DNA of 64,000 nt from the NCBI RefSeq assembly GCF_014287275.1, contig NZ_JACONZ010000001.1:558001-622000 (forward strand), written 5' to 3'. The notes under the pieces were generated by a model. It was not told the DNA's origin, ran no database searches, and saw only the letters and a list, made by a program, of their open reading frames with translations. Position 1 is the stretch's first letter, and each line of letters begins with the position of its first letter. The position numbers and the translations under genes were made by a program. Source of the DNA: Anaerofilum hominis (GTDB lineage Bacteria; Bacillota; Clostridia; Oscillospirales; Ruminococcaceae). Below, one piece after another: positions 36,354 through 43,942 of this stretch.

Positions 36354-38126
36354 TCACCCGTCGGCGCGCCGCTCCGTGGGATACTGCATCCCCGGTTCGT
36401 ACAGTCGGTACCGGTCCCGGCCGGCCGCCTTGGCGGCATACAGCGCGATATCCGCCTCCCGGTAAAGCTGTTCAAACGACCGCGCGCCCCCGCGGGTCGT
36501 CGTCACCCCGATGCTCAGCGTGACCGCGAACGAAATGCCCGCCTCTCCCGCATACTGCCGGGCCATCTGCAGCAGCCGCTGCGCCTTTTCGCACACGATC
36601 TCAGCGCTGTAGATGTCTTTCATGAAAACCATGAACTCGTCCCCGCCCAGACGCGCCACCAGGTCGGTGGCACGGTAGAGCCGCTTCAGCATCCCCACAA
36701 GGTCGGTCAGCACCGTGTCCCCGCACAGATGGCCGCAGCTGTCGTTGAGCCGTTTGAAATGGTCGATATCGATCATCAGGCAGGCGGCAAAGACCTCTTC
36801 GGGCTGCTGTGCCAGGTATTTTTCCACCGCGTGTTCCAGATAGGCGCGGTTATACGCCCCGGTGAGGGCGTCGGTGCGCGATTTTTGCAGCAGCAGCCGT
36901 TCGGAGCTGATGTCCATCACCTTGCCCACCGCCTTGACCGGCCGCCCGTCCCTGTCGCAGATAAAGCGCAGCAGGATGCGCCGCCAGCCATAGCTGCCGT
37001 CCGGCAGCAGCCGCCGGCATTCGCAGGCGGCCAGATCATCCGGCCGCGGCCCATGCTCGGCCTGTGAGAATTTTTCCAGCAGGCGCTGCTGGTCGTCGGG
37101 GTGCAGCCCCAGCAGGCCCATCCCCTCGCCGCTGCGCAGCCCGGCGTAGCATCTGCGGCCCGGCGCCTGCCCGGCGCGCGCGGGCAAAAATTCCTGCAGC
37201 GTGTCGGTGGCCAGATCATATTCAAAGATCGTCTCCCCCGACAGCTCGGCCACGATCTCATACCGCTCCCGCTCGATGCGAAGCTGCTCTGCCGCCTTTT
37301 TCAGCGCCGAGATATCGGTGATGATGCTGTTGATCACCCATTCGCCGCGCGCGTTTTTGACCTTGCGGCCGCTGTCCATCACCCACAGCAGAGAGCCGTC
37401 TTTTTTGCGGATGCGGTACTCGGCATGGTACTCGGGGCCGCGGGCGAAGCATTCCGCCACCGAGGCCAGCGCGGCGGGCAGGTCCGGAGGGTAGACCGCC
37501 CCCACCGCCGTGCCGCCGCTCATCTCCATAAACTCGTCATGCGTGTAGCCCAGCATCTCGCAAAGCTCGTCATTGACATAAAAATAAGTGTACTTGTCGT
37601 CGTCCAGGCTGCCTTTCATGCCGCCGGCAGTGGTGCGGGCGATCATCTCGATCTGGGCCGCCTTTTCTTCAAATGCCAAGCGCAGGCGCTCATATTCCGC
37701 CCAGCTCACCGTCCGCCCGCCGAAAGCGCGCAGCCCTGCGGGCAGGCCGGGCACAGAGACGTGGCCGTGCAGGATCCGGGGCCCGTCCCCTGCCGCCGTA
37801 TAGACCAGCGTCAGGCGGCAGTGATCCCGCTCCCCCGTGTCCACGACCTGCAGGTCAAATTCGCCGCTCACCACACAGAACTCCCCGCCGCAGGCGGAGA
37901 CCTCCAGCTGAAGGCCCGACAGGGCCCGCGGGCGCACCCGGTCTCTGTTTTTTAAAAAGAGCTGTTCCAGCTGCGCGTATCCGTGCGCAGACCCCTCTTC
38001 GTCCATTCCGATCCAGACGACCGCCTGGGGGTCGAACGCCTCCAGGGTAGAACGGCTGTCCTTTTTGCAAAACCATCCCCGCAGGGTCTCCTCCGCCAGA
38101 GCGAGGATGTTCTCAAAAGGTTCCAT
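36354..38126 (-). CDS. PAS-GGDEF diguanylate cyclase with NTF2-like N-terminus
   Basis: A 590-residue cytoplasmic protein. Residues 1-125 resemble a SnoaL/NTF2-like domain (LEAFDPQAVVWIGMDEEG; FDLQVVDTGERDHCRLTLVY). Two PAS domains follow at about 155-290 (FYVNDELCEMLGYTHDEFME) and 300-415. The C-terminal GGDEF domain has DALTGAYNRAYLEHAV, MIDIDHFKRLNDSCGH and active loop RLGGDEF at 494-498, with an intact RxxD inhibitory site (RATD) five residues before it. The start at 38126 has GGAGG upstream. Signals sensed are unknown. Confidence 0.9.
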   Translation of the reverse strand: MEPFENILALAEETLRGWFCKKDSRSTLEAFDPQAVVWIGMDEEGSAHGYAQLEQLFLKNRDRVRPRALSGLQLEVSACGGEFCVVSGEFDLQVVDTGERDHCRLTLVYTAAGDGPRILHGHVSVPGLPAGLRAFGGRTVSWAEYERLRLAFEEKAAQIEMIARTTAGGMKGSLDDDKYTYFYVNDELCEMLGYTHDEFMEMSGGTAVGAVYPPDLPAALASVAECFARGPEYHAEYRIRKKDGSLLWVMDSGRKVKNARGEWVINSIITDISALKKAAEQLRIERERYEIVAELSGETIFEYDLATDTLQEFLPARAGQAPGRRCYAGLRSGEGMGLLGLHPDDQQRLLEKFSQAEHGPRPDDLAACECRRLLPDGSYGWRRILLRFICDRDGRPVKAVGKVMDISSERLLLQKSRTDALTGAYNRAYLEHAVEKYLAQQPEEVFAACLMIDIDHFKRLNDSCGHLCGDTVLTDLVGMLKRLYRATDLVARLGGDEFMVFMKDIYSAEIVCEKAQRLLQMARQYAGEAGISFAVTLSIGVTTTRGGARSFEQLYREADIALYAAKAAGRDRYRLYEPGMQYPTERRADG

Positions 38127-38151
38127 GCAGCCGCCTCCTTTTTCCGCTTCT

Positions 38152-38160
38152 ATCATAACA
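38152..38160 (-). promoter_or_regulatory. Promoter of the PAS-GGDEF gene
   Basis: Minus-strand extended -10 TGTTATGAT (TATGAT at 38157-38152), 26 bases upstream of the start codon. Confidence 0.45.
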
Positions 38161-38311
38161 TTTTTTTTAAACAGAAGATAGCGTGTCTTAAAATTTTTTA
38201 CTTTTTTTGCCATTTCGATAAAAAACAGACTATTTTATGAAAATTTCCCGGTCAAAGTTTTCAAAGACAGATGACGCGCCGTTTTCCCCTTTGCGGCAAG
38301 CCATAAAACAG

Positions 38312-38359
38312 TTGACAAGGACCCCAAAAGCATTTATTATTTTAGTTGAAAGTTCAACT
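38312..38359 (+). promoter_or_regulatory. Consensus promoter with MarR operator
   Basis: TTGACA (38312-38317), exact 17-base spacer, TATTAT (38335-38340). Immediately after it lies the palindrome AGTTGAA-AG-TTCAACT (38344-38359), placed over the transcription start, as expected for autorepression by the MarR gene that follows. Confidence 0.85.
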
Positions 38360-38409
38360 TTTTGCGGGTGAGCTCCCGCATTGCGCGGCGGGGAGAAAGG
38401 AGGCCTGTC

Positions 38410-38883
38410 ATGAAGCAGCTGCAAGACCCGGTCCTGCGGGAGGTGGGCGCGCTGTTCCGCAGCGCCCATGCGCTGTACGATTCCAAATATCGCCGTTTGG
38501 ACCTGCAGCGCGGGCAGTTCATTTTTTTGACCCGCATCTGCGAGTGCCCGGGCATCCGCCAGGCGGATCTGGCGGCCCTGCTGCGGGTGGACAAGACCAC
38601 TGTGGCGAAAGTGGTGCCGAAATTTTTGCGCAGCGGATATCTGACCCGCCGGCGGGACGAACAGGACGAGCGGGTGTGGCGGCTGTACCCCACGCCCCGC
38701 GCGCTGGAGCTTTACGACCTGGTGATCGAGGAGGAAAACCGCAGCGCCCGCGCCTGTTTCGCGGGCTTCAGCGCAGAAGAACAGGCCGCTGCCCGCCGCC
38801 TGCTGCGCCGCATGCGGGAAAATTGCGAGGCCGATCTGGAGGCCTATCGAAAGGAGCAAAAAAATGATCAGAAAAGCGGTTGA
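38410..38883 (+). CDS. MarR family transcriptional regulator
   Basis: A 157-residue winged-helix repressor with DLQRGQFIFLTRICECPGI, the recognition helix region LLRVDKTTVAKVVPKF and wing LTRRRDEQDERVWRLYPT. The start at 38410 follows AAGGAGG. Its 3' end overlaps the GNAT gene by 20 bases, so the two are co-expressed. It probably binds the palindrome in front of its own gene; the inducing ligand is unknown. Confidence 0.92.
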   Translation: MKQLQDPVLREVGALFRSAHALYDSKYRRLDLQRGQFIFLTRICECPGIRQADLAALLRVDKTTVAKVVPKFLRSGYLTRRRDEQDERVWRLYPTPRALELYDLVIEEENRSARACFAGFSAEEQAAARRLLRRMRENCEADLEAYRKEQKNDQKSG

Positions 38884-39358
38884 AAACGATCTGCCCGCTG
38901 TTTTAGAGATCCTGCGGGACACCCGCGCCGAGATGGCAAGCTACGGCAACGACCAGTGGAACGATGATTACCCGCAGGCCGCGGATTTCCTGGCGGACAT
39001 CGCGCAGGGCAGCCTCTGGCTGCTGGAAGAAGACGGCGCGCCTCTTGCCTTTGTCTGCCTCAACGGCGTCCAGCCGGAGGAATATGCCGCGGTAAACTGG
39101 CAGTTTGCCGGCGCGCCGCTGGTGCTGCACCGCATGGCGGTCAGCCCGGCAGCGCGCCGCCGGGGCGTGGGCAGCCGGGTGATGGCCTTTGCAGAAGAGC
39201 GCGCCCGCGCGCAGGGGCTGCACTGCATCCGTTCCGATACCTACTCCATCAATGACAAAATGAACCGTCTTTTTACCCGCTGCGGCTACCGGCAGGCCGG
39301 CACCATGCACTTCAAGGGCCGCCCGCTGCTTTTCTGCTGCTACGAAAAGCAGGTGTAG
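38864..39358 (+). CDS. GNAT family N-acetyltransferase
   Basis: A 164-residue acetyl-CoA-dependent transferase. The N-terminus MIRKAVENDLPAVLEILRD and the acetyl-CoA loop LHRMAVSPAARRRGVGSRVM (R/Q-x-x-G-x-G/A) define the fold; the C-terminus has IRSDTYSINDKMNRLFTRCG. The substrate is unknown. It is coupled to the MarR gene and has AAAGGAG upstream, so it is the likely effector of that regulator. Confidence 0.9.
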   Translation: MIRKAVENDLPAVLEILRDTRAEMASYGNDQWNDDYPQAADFLADIAQGSLWLLEEDGAPLAFVCLNGVQPEEYAAVNWQFAGAPLVLHRMAVSPAARRRGVGSRVMAFAEERARAQGLHCIRSDTYSINDKMNRLFTRCGYRQAGTMHFKGRPLLFCCYEKQV

Positions 39359-39400
39359 GTCCCGGCCCGCCTCCCCGCCGCAGGGGCAGCCGTTTTTTCC

Positions 39401-39451
39401 CGTGGACGCCGTTCGCCCAGCCCGGCAAACGGCGCCCACGTTTTGTTTTTT
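39401..39451 (+). terminator. Terminator after MarR-GNAT
   Basis: CGTGGACGCCGTT (39401-39413) pairs with AACGGCGCCCACG (39428-39440) with one mismatch, followed by TTTTGTTTTTT. Confidence 0.8.
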
Positions 39452-39487
39452 GGGCGCTTGCCGCGCGGTGACTGCTGCATTTTTCTC

Positions 39488-39516
39488 TTGTATTTCTGCG
39501 CCATCTCCTGTAAGAT
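39488..39516 (+). promoter_or_regulatory. Promoter of the M20D gene
   Basis: TTGTAT (39488-39493), 17-base spacer, TAAGAT (39511-39516), 52 bases upstream of the start. Confidence 0.6.
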
Positions 39517-39567
39517 TAAGAAAAGACTATTTTAATGCTTCAACGGAGTAAAGAGAGGAGCGTCGAG

Positions 39568-40758
39568 ATGGAAAAGTCGAGACTGGAGGCGCTGGCACAG
39601 CGGCACCTGGAAGAAACGCTGGAGGCGCGGCGCTACATCCACCGCCATCCTGAACTGAGCTGGAAAGAATTCGGCACCCAGGCCTATGTACTGGAGGCCC
39701 TGCAGCGCCACGGCATCGAGTGCCGCGGCGATTTTGAGGGGACCACCGTCGTGGGCATGATCCGCGGCGGCCACCCCGGCGAGACCGTGGCCCTGCGCGC
39801 CGATATGGACGCGCTGCCGGTGGACGAGGCCAGCGGCTGCGCCTATCCGTCTGAAAACGGCGGCGTCATGCACGCCTGCGGGCACGATATGCACACCGCC
39901 AGCCTGCTGGGGGCCGCCTTTATCCTGCAGGACCTGCGGGAGGAGCTGCACGGCGACGTCAAGCTTATTTTTCAGCCCGCCGAAGAGGCCGGCGCCACCC
40001 AATGCGGCGCCGAGGTGCTGGTGCAGAAAGGCATCCTGGAAGACCCGCACGTGGACGCGATCTTTTCCGCCCACGTCTTTCCCACCGTGCCGCTGGGCAA
40101 GGTGGGCGTCTGCGAGCGCGAGATGATGGCGGGCGTAGATATCTTCAAGCTGAAGATCCACGGCACCGGCGGCCATCTCTCCACCCCGCACCGGGCCCGC
40201 AGCGCCCTGTACCCGGCCCTGCAGTTCATGAACGAGATCTCGGTGCTGCGCACCCAGGCGGTGGATCCGTTCGACACCGCCATCATCGACACCGGCTACT
40301 TCCACTGCGGCACGGCGGAAAACATCATCCCCGCCGAGGCAGAGATCGTGGGCAACGTACGCGCTTATAACGACGATCTGCGGGTGGAGCTCAAGCGCCG
40401 GATGGAGAACATCGCCCGCGGCCTGGAGCTGGCCTTTGACGTCAAGTGCGACTATGAGCACCGCTTCGGCTATGACAGCCTGATCAACGACCCCGCTATG
40501 GCCAAGCTCTATCGGGAGGCCTGCGAAGAGGTCTTCGGCGCAGAGAACATCGTGACCCCGCAGCCCGCCATGGGCTCTGAGGATTTTGCGTTCTACCTCA
40601 AAAAGGTAAAGGGCGCCTTTGTCTGGCTGGGCGTGGGGGACGACGGCTCGGGCGGCAAGGGGCTGCACAGCGACGTGTTCTTCCCCAGCGAAAAGGCCCT
40701 GCCGCTGGCGATGCAGATGCTGGCCAACGTGGCGGTGCGCTATCTCAACCAGCAATAA
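39568..40758 (+). CDS. M20D family amidohydrolase
   Basis: A 396-residue zinc-dependent amidohydrolase of the N-acyl-L-amino-acid / N-acetyldiaminopimelate / hippurate hydrolase group. It shows RYIHRHPELSWKEFGTQAY, LRADMDALPVDE, HACGHDMHTASLLGAA, LIFQPAEEAGATQCGAEVL, the dimerisation insert GTGGHLSTPHRARSA and PAMGSEDFAFYL. The start at 39568 is chosen for GAGAGGAG upstream. It is a single-gene unit with its own promoter and a strong terminator. The exact substrate cannot be fixed. Confidence 0.93.
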   Translation: MEKSRLEALAQRHLEETLEARRYIHRHPELSWKEFGTQAYVLEALQRHGIECRGDFEGTTVVGMIRGGHPGETVALRADMDALPVDEASGCAYPSENGGVMHACGHDMHTASLLGAAFILQDLREELHGDVKLIFQPAEEAGATQCGAEVLVQKGILEDPHVDAIFSAHVFPTVPLGKVGVCEREMMAGVDIFKLKIHGTGGHLSTPHRARSALYPALQFMNEISVLRTQAVDPFDTAIIDTGYFHCGTAENIIPAEAEIVGNVRAYNDDLRVELKRRMENIARGLELAFDVKCDYEHRFGYDSLINDPAMAKLYREACEEVFGAENIVTPQPAMGSEDFAFYLKKVKGAFVWLGVGDDGSGGKGLHSDVFFPSEKALPLAMQMLANVAVRYLNQQ

Positions 40759-40781
40759 TTTTATCTTCTGCTCCTTTTCCG

Positions 40782-40809
40782 CTCCCCGGCACAGCCGGGG
40801 AGTTTTTTT
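40782..40809 (+). terminator. Terminator after the M20D gene
   Basis: CTCCCCGGC (40782-40790), ACA loop, GCCGGGGAG (40794-40802), then seven Ts. Confidence 0.92.
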
Positions 40810-40904
40810 GCGCGCGCCCTCCCGGCGCTTTTGCCGCCCCGCCCCTCTCCCGCGGCTTTTCCGCGCGGCAGCGCTGAAATGGCAGCGCGGAAGAGGATCT
40901 TTTG

Positions 40905-41525
40905 CCGCCCGCCCGTCTCCCCTCCGCGCAGTGTGTTTTTCCTGCTGCTTTTTGGGATGATTTTCAAAGATGTAGCGCGCAGCAATGCCAAAACTGCGGC
41001 GCAGAAACGGGGCTCCTGCCATCCCTCTCCCCCTGCCCGTTGCGCTTTCCCTGCTGCTTTTGCAGATTTTCAAAGATGCAGCGATACAGCGGTGCAGAAA
41101 CGGCGGCGGGGAAAAGGAAGTGCTGCTGTCCATTTTTCTTTCTGTCCAGCGCGCTTCTCCCGCTGCTTTCGCGGATGATTTTCAAAGACGGGGCGACGCA
41201 GCAATACCAAAACTCCAGCACAGAAATGGGGTTCCTGCCCGCCCGTCTCCCCTCCGCGCAGTGTGTTTTCCTGCGGCTTTTGTGGATGATTTTCAAAGAT
41301 GGGGCGATGCCGCAAGGCCAAAACTCCGGCGCAGAAATGGGGTTCCTGCCATCCCTCTCCCCCTGCCCGTTGCGCTTTCCCTGCTGCTTTTGCAGATTTT
41401 CAAAGATGCAGCGATACAGCGGTGCCGAAAGGATGCTGCGCAGGAAAGCTCCTGCCTCCCGCCCCCTCCTGCCCGGCGCGCTTTCCTTGCTCCCCTTTTG
41501 CAGATTTTCAAAGACGCTCCCCCTG
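40905..41525. repeat. Tandem array of ~110-bp units with 330-bp higher-order repeat
   Basis: Six units begin with GATTTTCAAAGA at 40959, 41065, 41177, 41288, 41395 and 41503 (steps of 106, 112, 111, 107 and 108). Two alternative middle segments occur: one with CCCGTCTCCCCTCCGCGCAG (near 40911 and 41247), one with CCATCCCTCTCCCCCTGCCC (near 41019 and 41349). An 82-bp stretch at 41014-41095 is repeated exactly at 41344-41425, an offset of three units. Open frames across the array exist on both strands but follow the repeat and are not credible genes. Confidence 0.88.
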
Positions 41526-41746
41526 CTCCGCATTCTTCCGAGGCCATCGCTCGGAGCACCCCTCAAAGTGTCCGCGGGCTCAAATCCGCAGGGTCACAAG
41601 GGTCTCAAGACACCTCCCGCCTCCCGCCTCATCCGGGCGGCCCGGCACAGCTTTCGGTTCGCCTTTTCCTCCCCCTCTGCACGTGCCCTTTTCCCTCGGT
41701 GCGGCAGGTCCGGTTTCCCTGTTCTTGCAAAATTCTCCAAAAAGCC

Positions 41747-41801
41747 TTGACTTTCCCCGCGCACAGCGGTACCCTAGAGATGTAAAGTTACATTTGTAAA
41801 C
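41747..41801 (+). promoter_or_regulatory. Promoter and BlaI-type operator of the blaI unit
   Basis: TTGACT (41747-41752), 17-base spacer, TACCCT (41770-41775). Just downstream, GTTACATTTGTAAAC (41787-41801) contains TACA-TT-TGTA, the BlaI/MecI box core. The same 15 bases recur exactly before the FemX-like gene. Confidence 0.78.
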
Positions 41802-41827
41802 TAAAGTCCGGCCGGGGAGGTTTCAGG

Positions 41828-41992
41828 ATGAGCGCTCAAAGATCCGTGCCTGCATTTTTGGAACACCTGCGGAAGATCTTCGCCTGGGACGACTTCGCCG
41901 CTGCGGACGAAGCGCCGCAGCAGCAGGATCCCCCGCCGGACAGCTGCCCCGCCGGTGCCGGCGGCTCCGGCAAAAAAAGGGGAAATGTGTAA
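41828..41992 (+). CDS. Small ORF of 54 residues, first gene of the BlaI unit
   Basis: Starts with ATG at 41828 after GGGGAGG at good distance and ends one base before the BlaI start. The product begins MSAQRSVPAFLEHLRKIFAW, then DDFAAADEAPQQQDPPP and a GC-coded, glycine/lysine tail. No signal peptide or membrane helix is visible. The strong ribosome-binding site, tight spacing to BlaI and placement directly after the operator support translation; function unknown. It could be a leader peptide coupling BlaI translation. Confidence 0.6.
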   Translation: MSAQRSVPAFLEHLRKIFAWDDFAAADEAPQQQDPPPDSCPAGAGGSGKKRGNV

Positions 41993-41993
41993 A

Positions 41994-42380
41994 ATGACAA
42001 AAGCCATCAAAAAACTGCCGGATTCCGAGCTGGAGACCATGCTCGCCGTCTGGCGCGCCGAGGCGCCGGTGCGCGGCAGCGAGGTCGCCGCCGCCCTTGC
42101 CGCAAGCCGCGGCTGGAACAAGAGCACCGTTTTCACCCTGCTGCTGCGGCTGGTGGAAAAGGGATTTTTATCCTGTGAAAAAGAGGGAAAGAACAACCTC
42201 TATCAGCCCCTGGTGAACGAAGCGGACTATCGCGCCCATGAGAGCCGTTCCATGTTGGACCGATTTTATGCCGGTTCGCTGAAAAACTTTGTCGCCGCCT
42301 TTTGCAGTGAAGAGCCGCTGAGCCGCAGCGACCTGGAAGAGCTGCGGCAGCTGGTGGAGGAAAAGGCCAGAGAACTTTAA
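41994..42380 (+). CDS. BlaI/MecI/CopY family repressor
   Basis: A 128-residue winged-helix repressor: KLPDSELETMLAVWRAEAPV, recognition region GWNKSTVFTLLLRLVEKGFL, then EGKNNLYQPLVNEADYRAHE and a C-terminal dimerisation helix. BlaI/MecI proteins repress beta-lactamase or cell-wall genes and are cleaved after BlaR1/MecR1 senses beta-lactam; no BlaR1-like sensor is in the window. Identical TACA-N2-TGTA operators before this unit and before the FemX-like gene suggest it controls both. ATG 41985 is an alternative start but is too close to AAGGGG. Confidence 0.9.
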   Translation: MTKAIKKLPDSELETMLAVWRAEAPVRGSEVAAALAASRGWNKSTVFTLLLRLVEKGFLSCEKEGKNNLYQPLVNEADYRAHESRSMLDRFYAGSLKNFVAAFCSEEPLSRSDLEELRQLVEEKAREL

Positions 42381-42711
42381 ACCGCTCTTCCCGGGCGCAC
42401 AAAAAAAGTTTGCCCGGCCCGTTCCCGCGCGCGCTTCTCCCCCGCCCTTTCCGCCCACGGGGCCGTTTCCCGCTGGTTCGTTTCCCATCGGCCGCCCCGG
42501 ATGCCGCAGGCCAGTGCCGGGCGCGAGCCTGCCCTCTCTCCGCAGCCGTTGCCCCTTTGCCGGATGCAGGATCGTTCCCGCCGGGAGCGGCGGTTTGCCT
42601 GCGGAGCGGAAAAGCGCTTTTGCCGCAGCTGTGCAAAGCGCATTTCGCCGCCATTTTCTGAATATGCACACGGCCTCTGCCGTACATTTGGGCAGGGGCC
42701 CTGTTTTTACA

Positions 42712-42740
42712 TTGTTCGGTTACATTTGTAAACCATATTC
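42712..42740 (+). promoter_or_regulatory. BlaI-type operator within the femX-like promoter
   Basis: GTTACATTTGTAAAC at 42719-42733 sits between a possible -35 TTGTTC (42712-42717) and -10 ATATTC (42735-42740), so bound repressor would block polymerase. The rest of 42381-42711 is GC-rich and holds nothing I can assign. Confidence 0.72.
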
Positions 42741-42808
42741 CGCCCGCCGCCGCTCAACCGGAGGGCCCGCGGCTGCTGCGGCCTGCAGCCTGTTTTTGAG
42801 GAGGAAGA

Positions 42809-43792
42809 ATGATGAGTATCCGCTTTGCATCCGGCCCGGAGGACGAGGTCCTTGCCGAGCGCTTCGCCGCGTCCCATCCGCTGGGCAGCTTTATGCAGTC
42901 GCCCCGATGGGCTCTGGTAAAGCCCAAATGGGGGCACACGGTGCTGTTCTCCCAAAGGGAAGACGGCACCCTGCGGGGCAGCATGCTGGTCCTGTCGCTG
43001 GCCGACCGGGGGGACGGCAAAGCGCTTCTCTATGCGCCGCGCGGGCCGGTCTGCGACTTTCATGACCTGCACGCGCTGGCCGACCTTTTTGCCGGGGCGC
43101 GGATGCTGGCGTCCCGCTTTGGCCGGGGAGAGTTCAAATGCGACCCGCTGGTGGCCGAGGGGGACGCGGAGGCCGTGGCCGGTCTGACCGCCCTTGGGCT
43201 TTCGTTTTCGCCGGGGGCAAAATTCCATGAAACGGTGCAGCCGCGCCAGAACGCGGTGCGCCGCGGCCTTGCCGGAATGGACGAGGCGCAGCTTTTGGCC
43301 TCCTTTTCCGCCAAGACCCGCTATTATGTGCGGCGGGCCGCTGCCCAGGGCGTGACCTGCACCCCCTGCCCGCAGGAGGCCCTGCCTGAATTTTACGCCC
43401 TTTATGAGGAGACCGGGCGCCGTCAGGGGTTTCCTGTGCGCCCGGAGGAATACCTTTTGTCCATCCTGAGCGCGTTTGGGGCACACGCGCGTCTGTACCT
43501 TTGCCGCAGCCCGGAGGGGGAGGCGCTGGCCGGGTCGGTGGCGGTGGCTTTCGGGCCCCGGCTCAGCTTTGTCTACGGCGCATCCAGCCGCCGCCGTCCC
43601 GAGCTGGCGGCCTGCTATCTTCTGCAGTGGGAGATGCTGCGCTTTGCGCTGGAGCGGGGCTGCGATCTCTATGATATGGGGGGCGTCTGTACCGATGAGG
43701 CTGAGTCGCCCGCTCTTTTCCATCTCTACACGTTCAAAAGAAAATTTGCCCCCGCTGAGGGCCTCGCGGGCGAATTCCGCTTTGTTTTCTGA
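42809..43792 (+). CDS. FemAB/FemX-like peptidoglycan aminoacyltransferase
   Basis: FemABX enzymes use aminoacyl-tRNA to add cross-bridge residues to lipid II or nascent peptidoglycan. The 327-residue protein has the family's twin GNAT-like folds with SFMQSPRWALVKPKWGH, FKCDPLVAEGDAE, SAKTRYYVRRAAAQGVTC, YGASSRRRPELAACYLLQWE and the end motif DLYDMGGVCTDE with FKRKFAP. Two adjacent ATGs (42809, 42812) follow GGAGGAAGA; the second has the better spacing. Control by the BlaI-type box would tie cross-bridge synthesis to cell-wall antibiotic stress. Confidence 0.88.
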   Translation: MMSIRFASGPEDEVLAERFAASHPLGSFMQSPRWALVKPKWGHTVLFSQREDGTLRGSMLVLSLADRGDGKALLYAPRGPVCDFHDLHALADLFAGARMLASRFGRGEFKCDPLVAEGDAEAVAGLTALGLSFSPGAKFHETVQPRQNAVRRGLAGMDEAQLLASFSAKTRYYVRRAAAQGVTCTPCPQEALPEFYALYEETGRRQGFPVRPEEYLLSILSAFGAHARLYLCRSPEGEALAGSVAVAFGPRLSFVYGASSRRRPELAACYLLQWEMLRFALERGCDLYDMGGVCTDEAESPALFHLYTFKRKFAPAEGLAGEFRFVF

Positions 43793-43858
43793 GCGCCTCG
43801 TTTGCCCCGGCAGCTCCCCTGCCGTTTTTGTTCCGCGGACATTTTGGTCTGCGAACAC

Positions 43859-43887
43859 TTGTCCCAAATGGCATAAAGTGGTATTCT
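43859..43887 (+). promoter_or_regulatory. Promoter of degV
   Basis: TTGTCC (43859-43864), 17-base spacer ending TGG, TATTCT (43882-43887), 55 bases before the start. Confidence 0.55.
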
Positions 43888-43942
43888 TTTCCATAGCGAA
43901 TGCAGCAATTTTGGCAAACGCCATGAAAAAGGAGTTTTTCAT

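Noticed and set aside
39532..41133. 533-residue minus-strand frame, with similar frames across the repeat array
   Set aside because: Antisense to the M20D gene and then translating the tandem repeat; no independent support.
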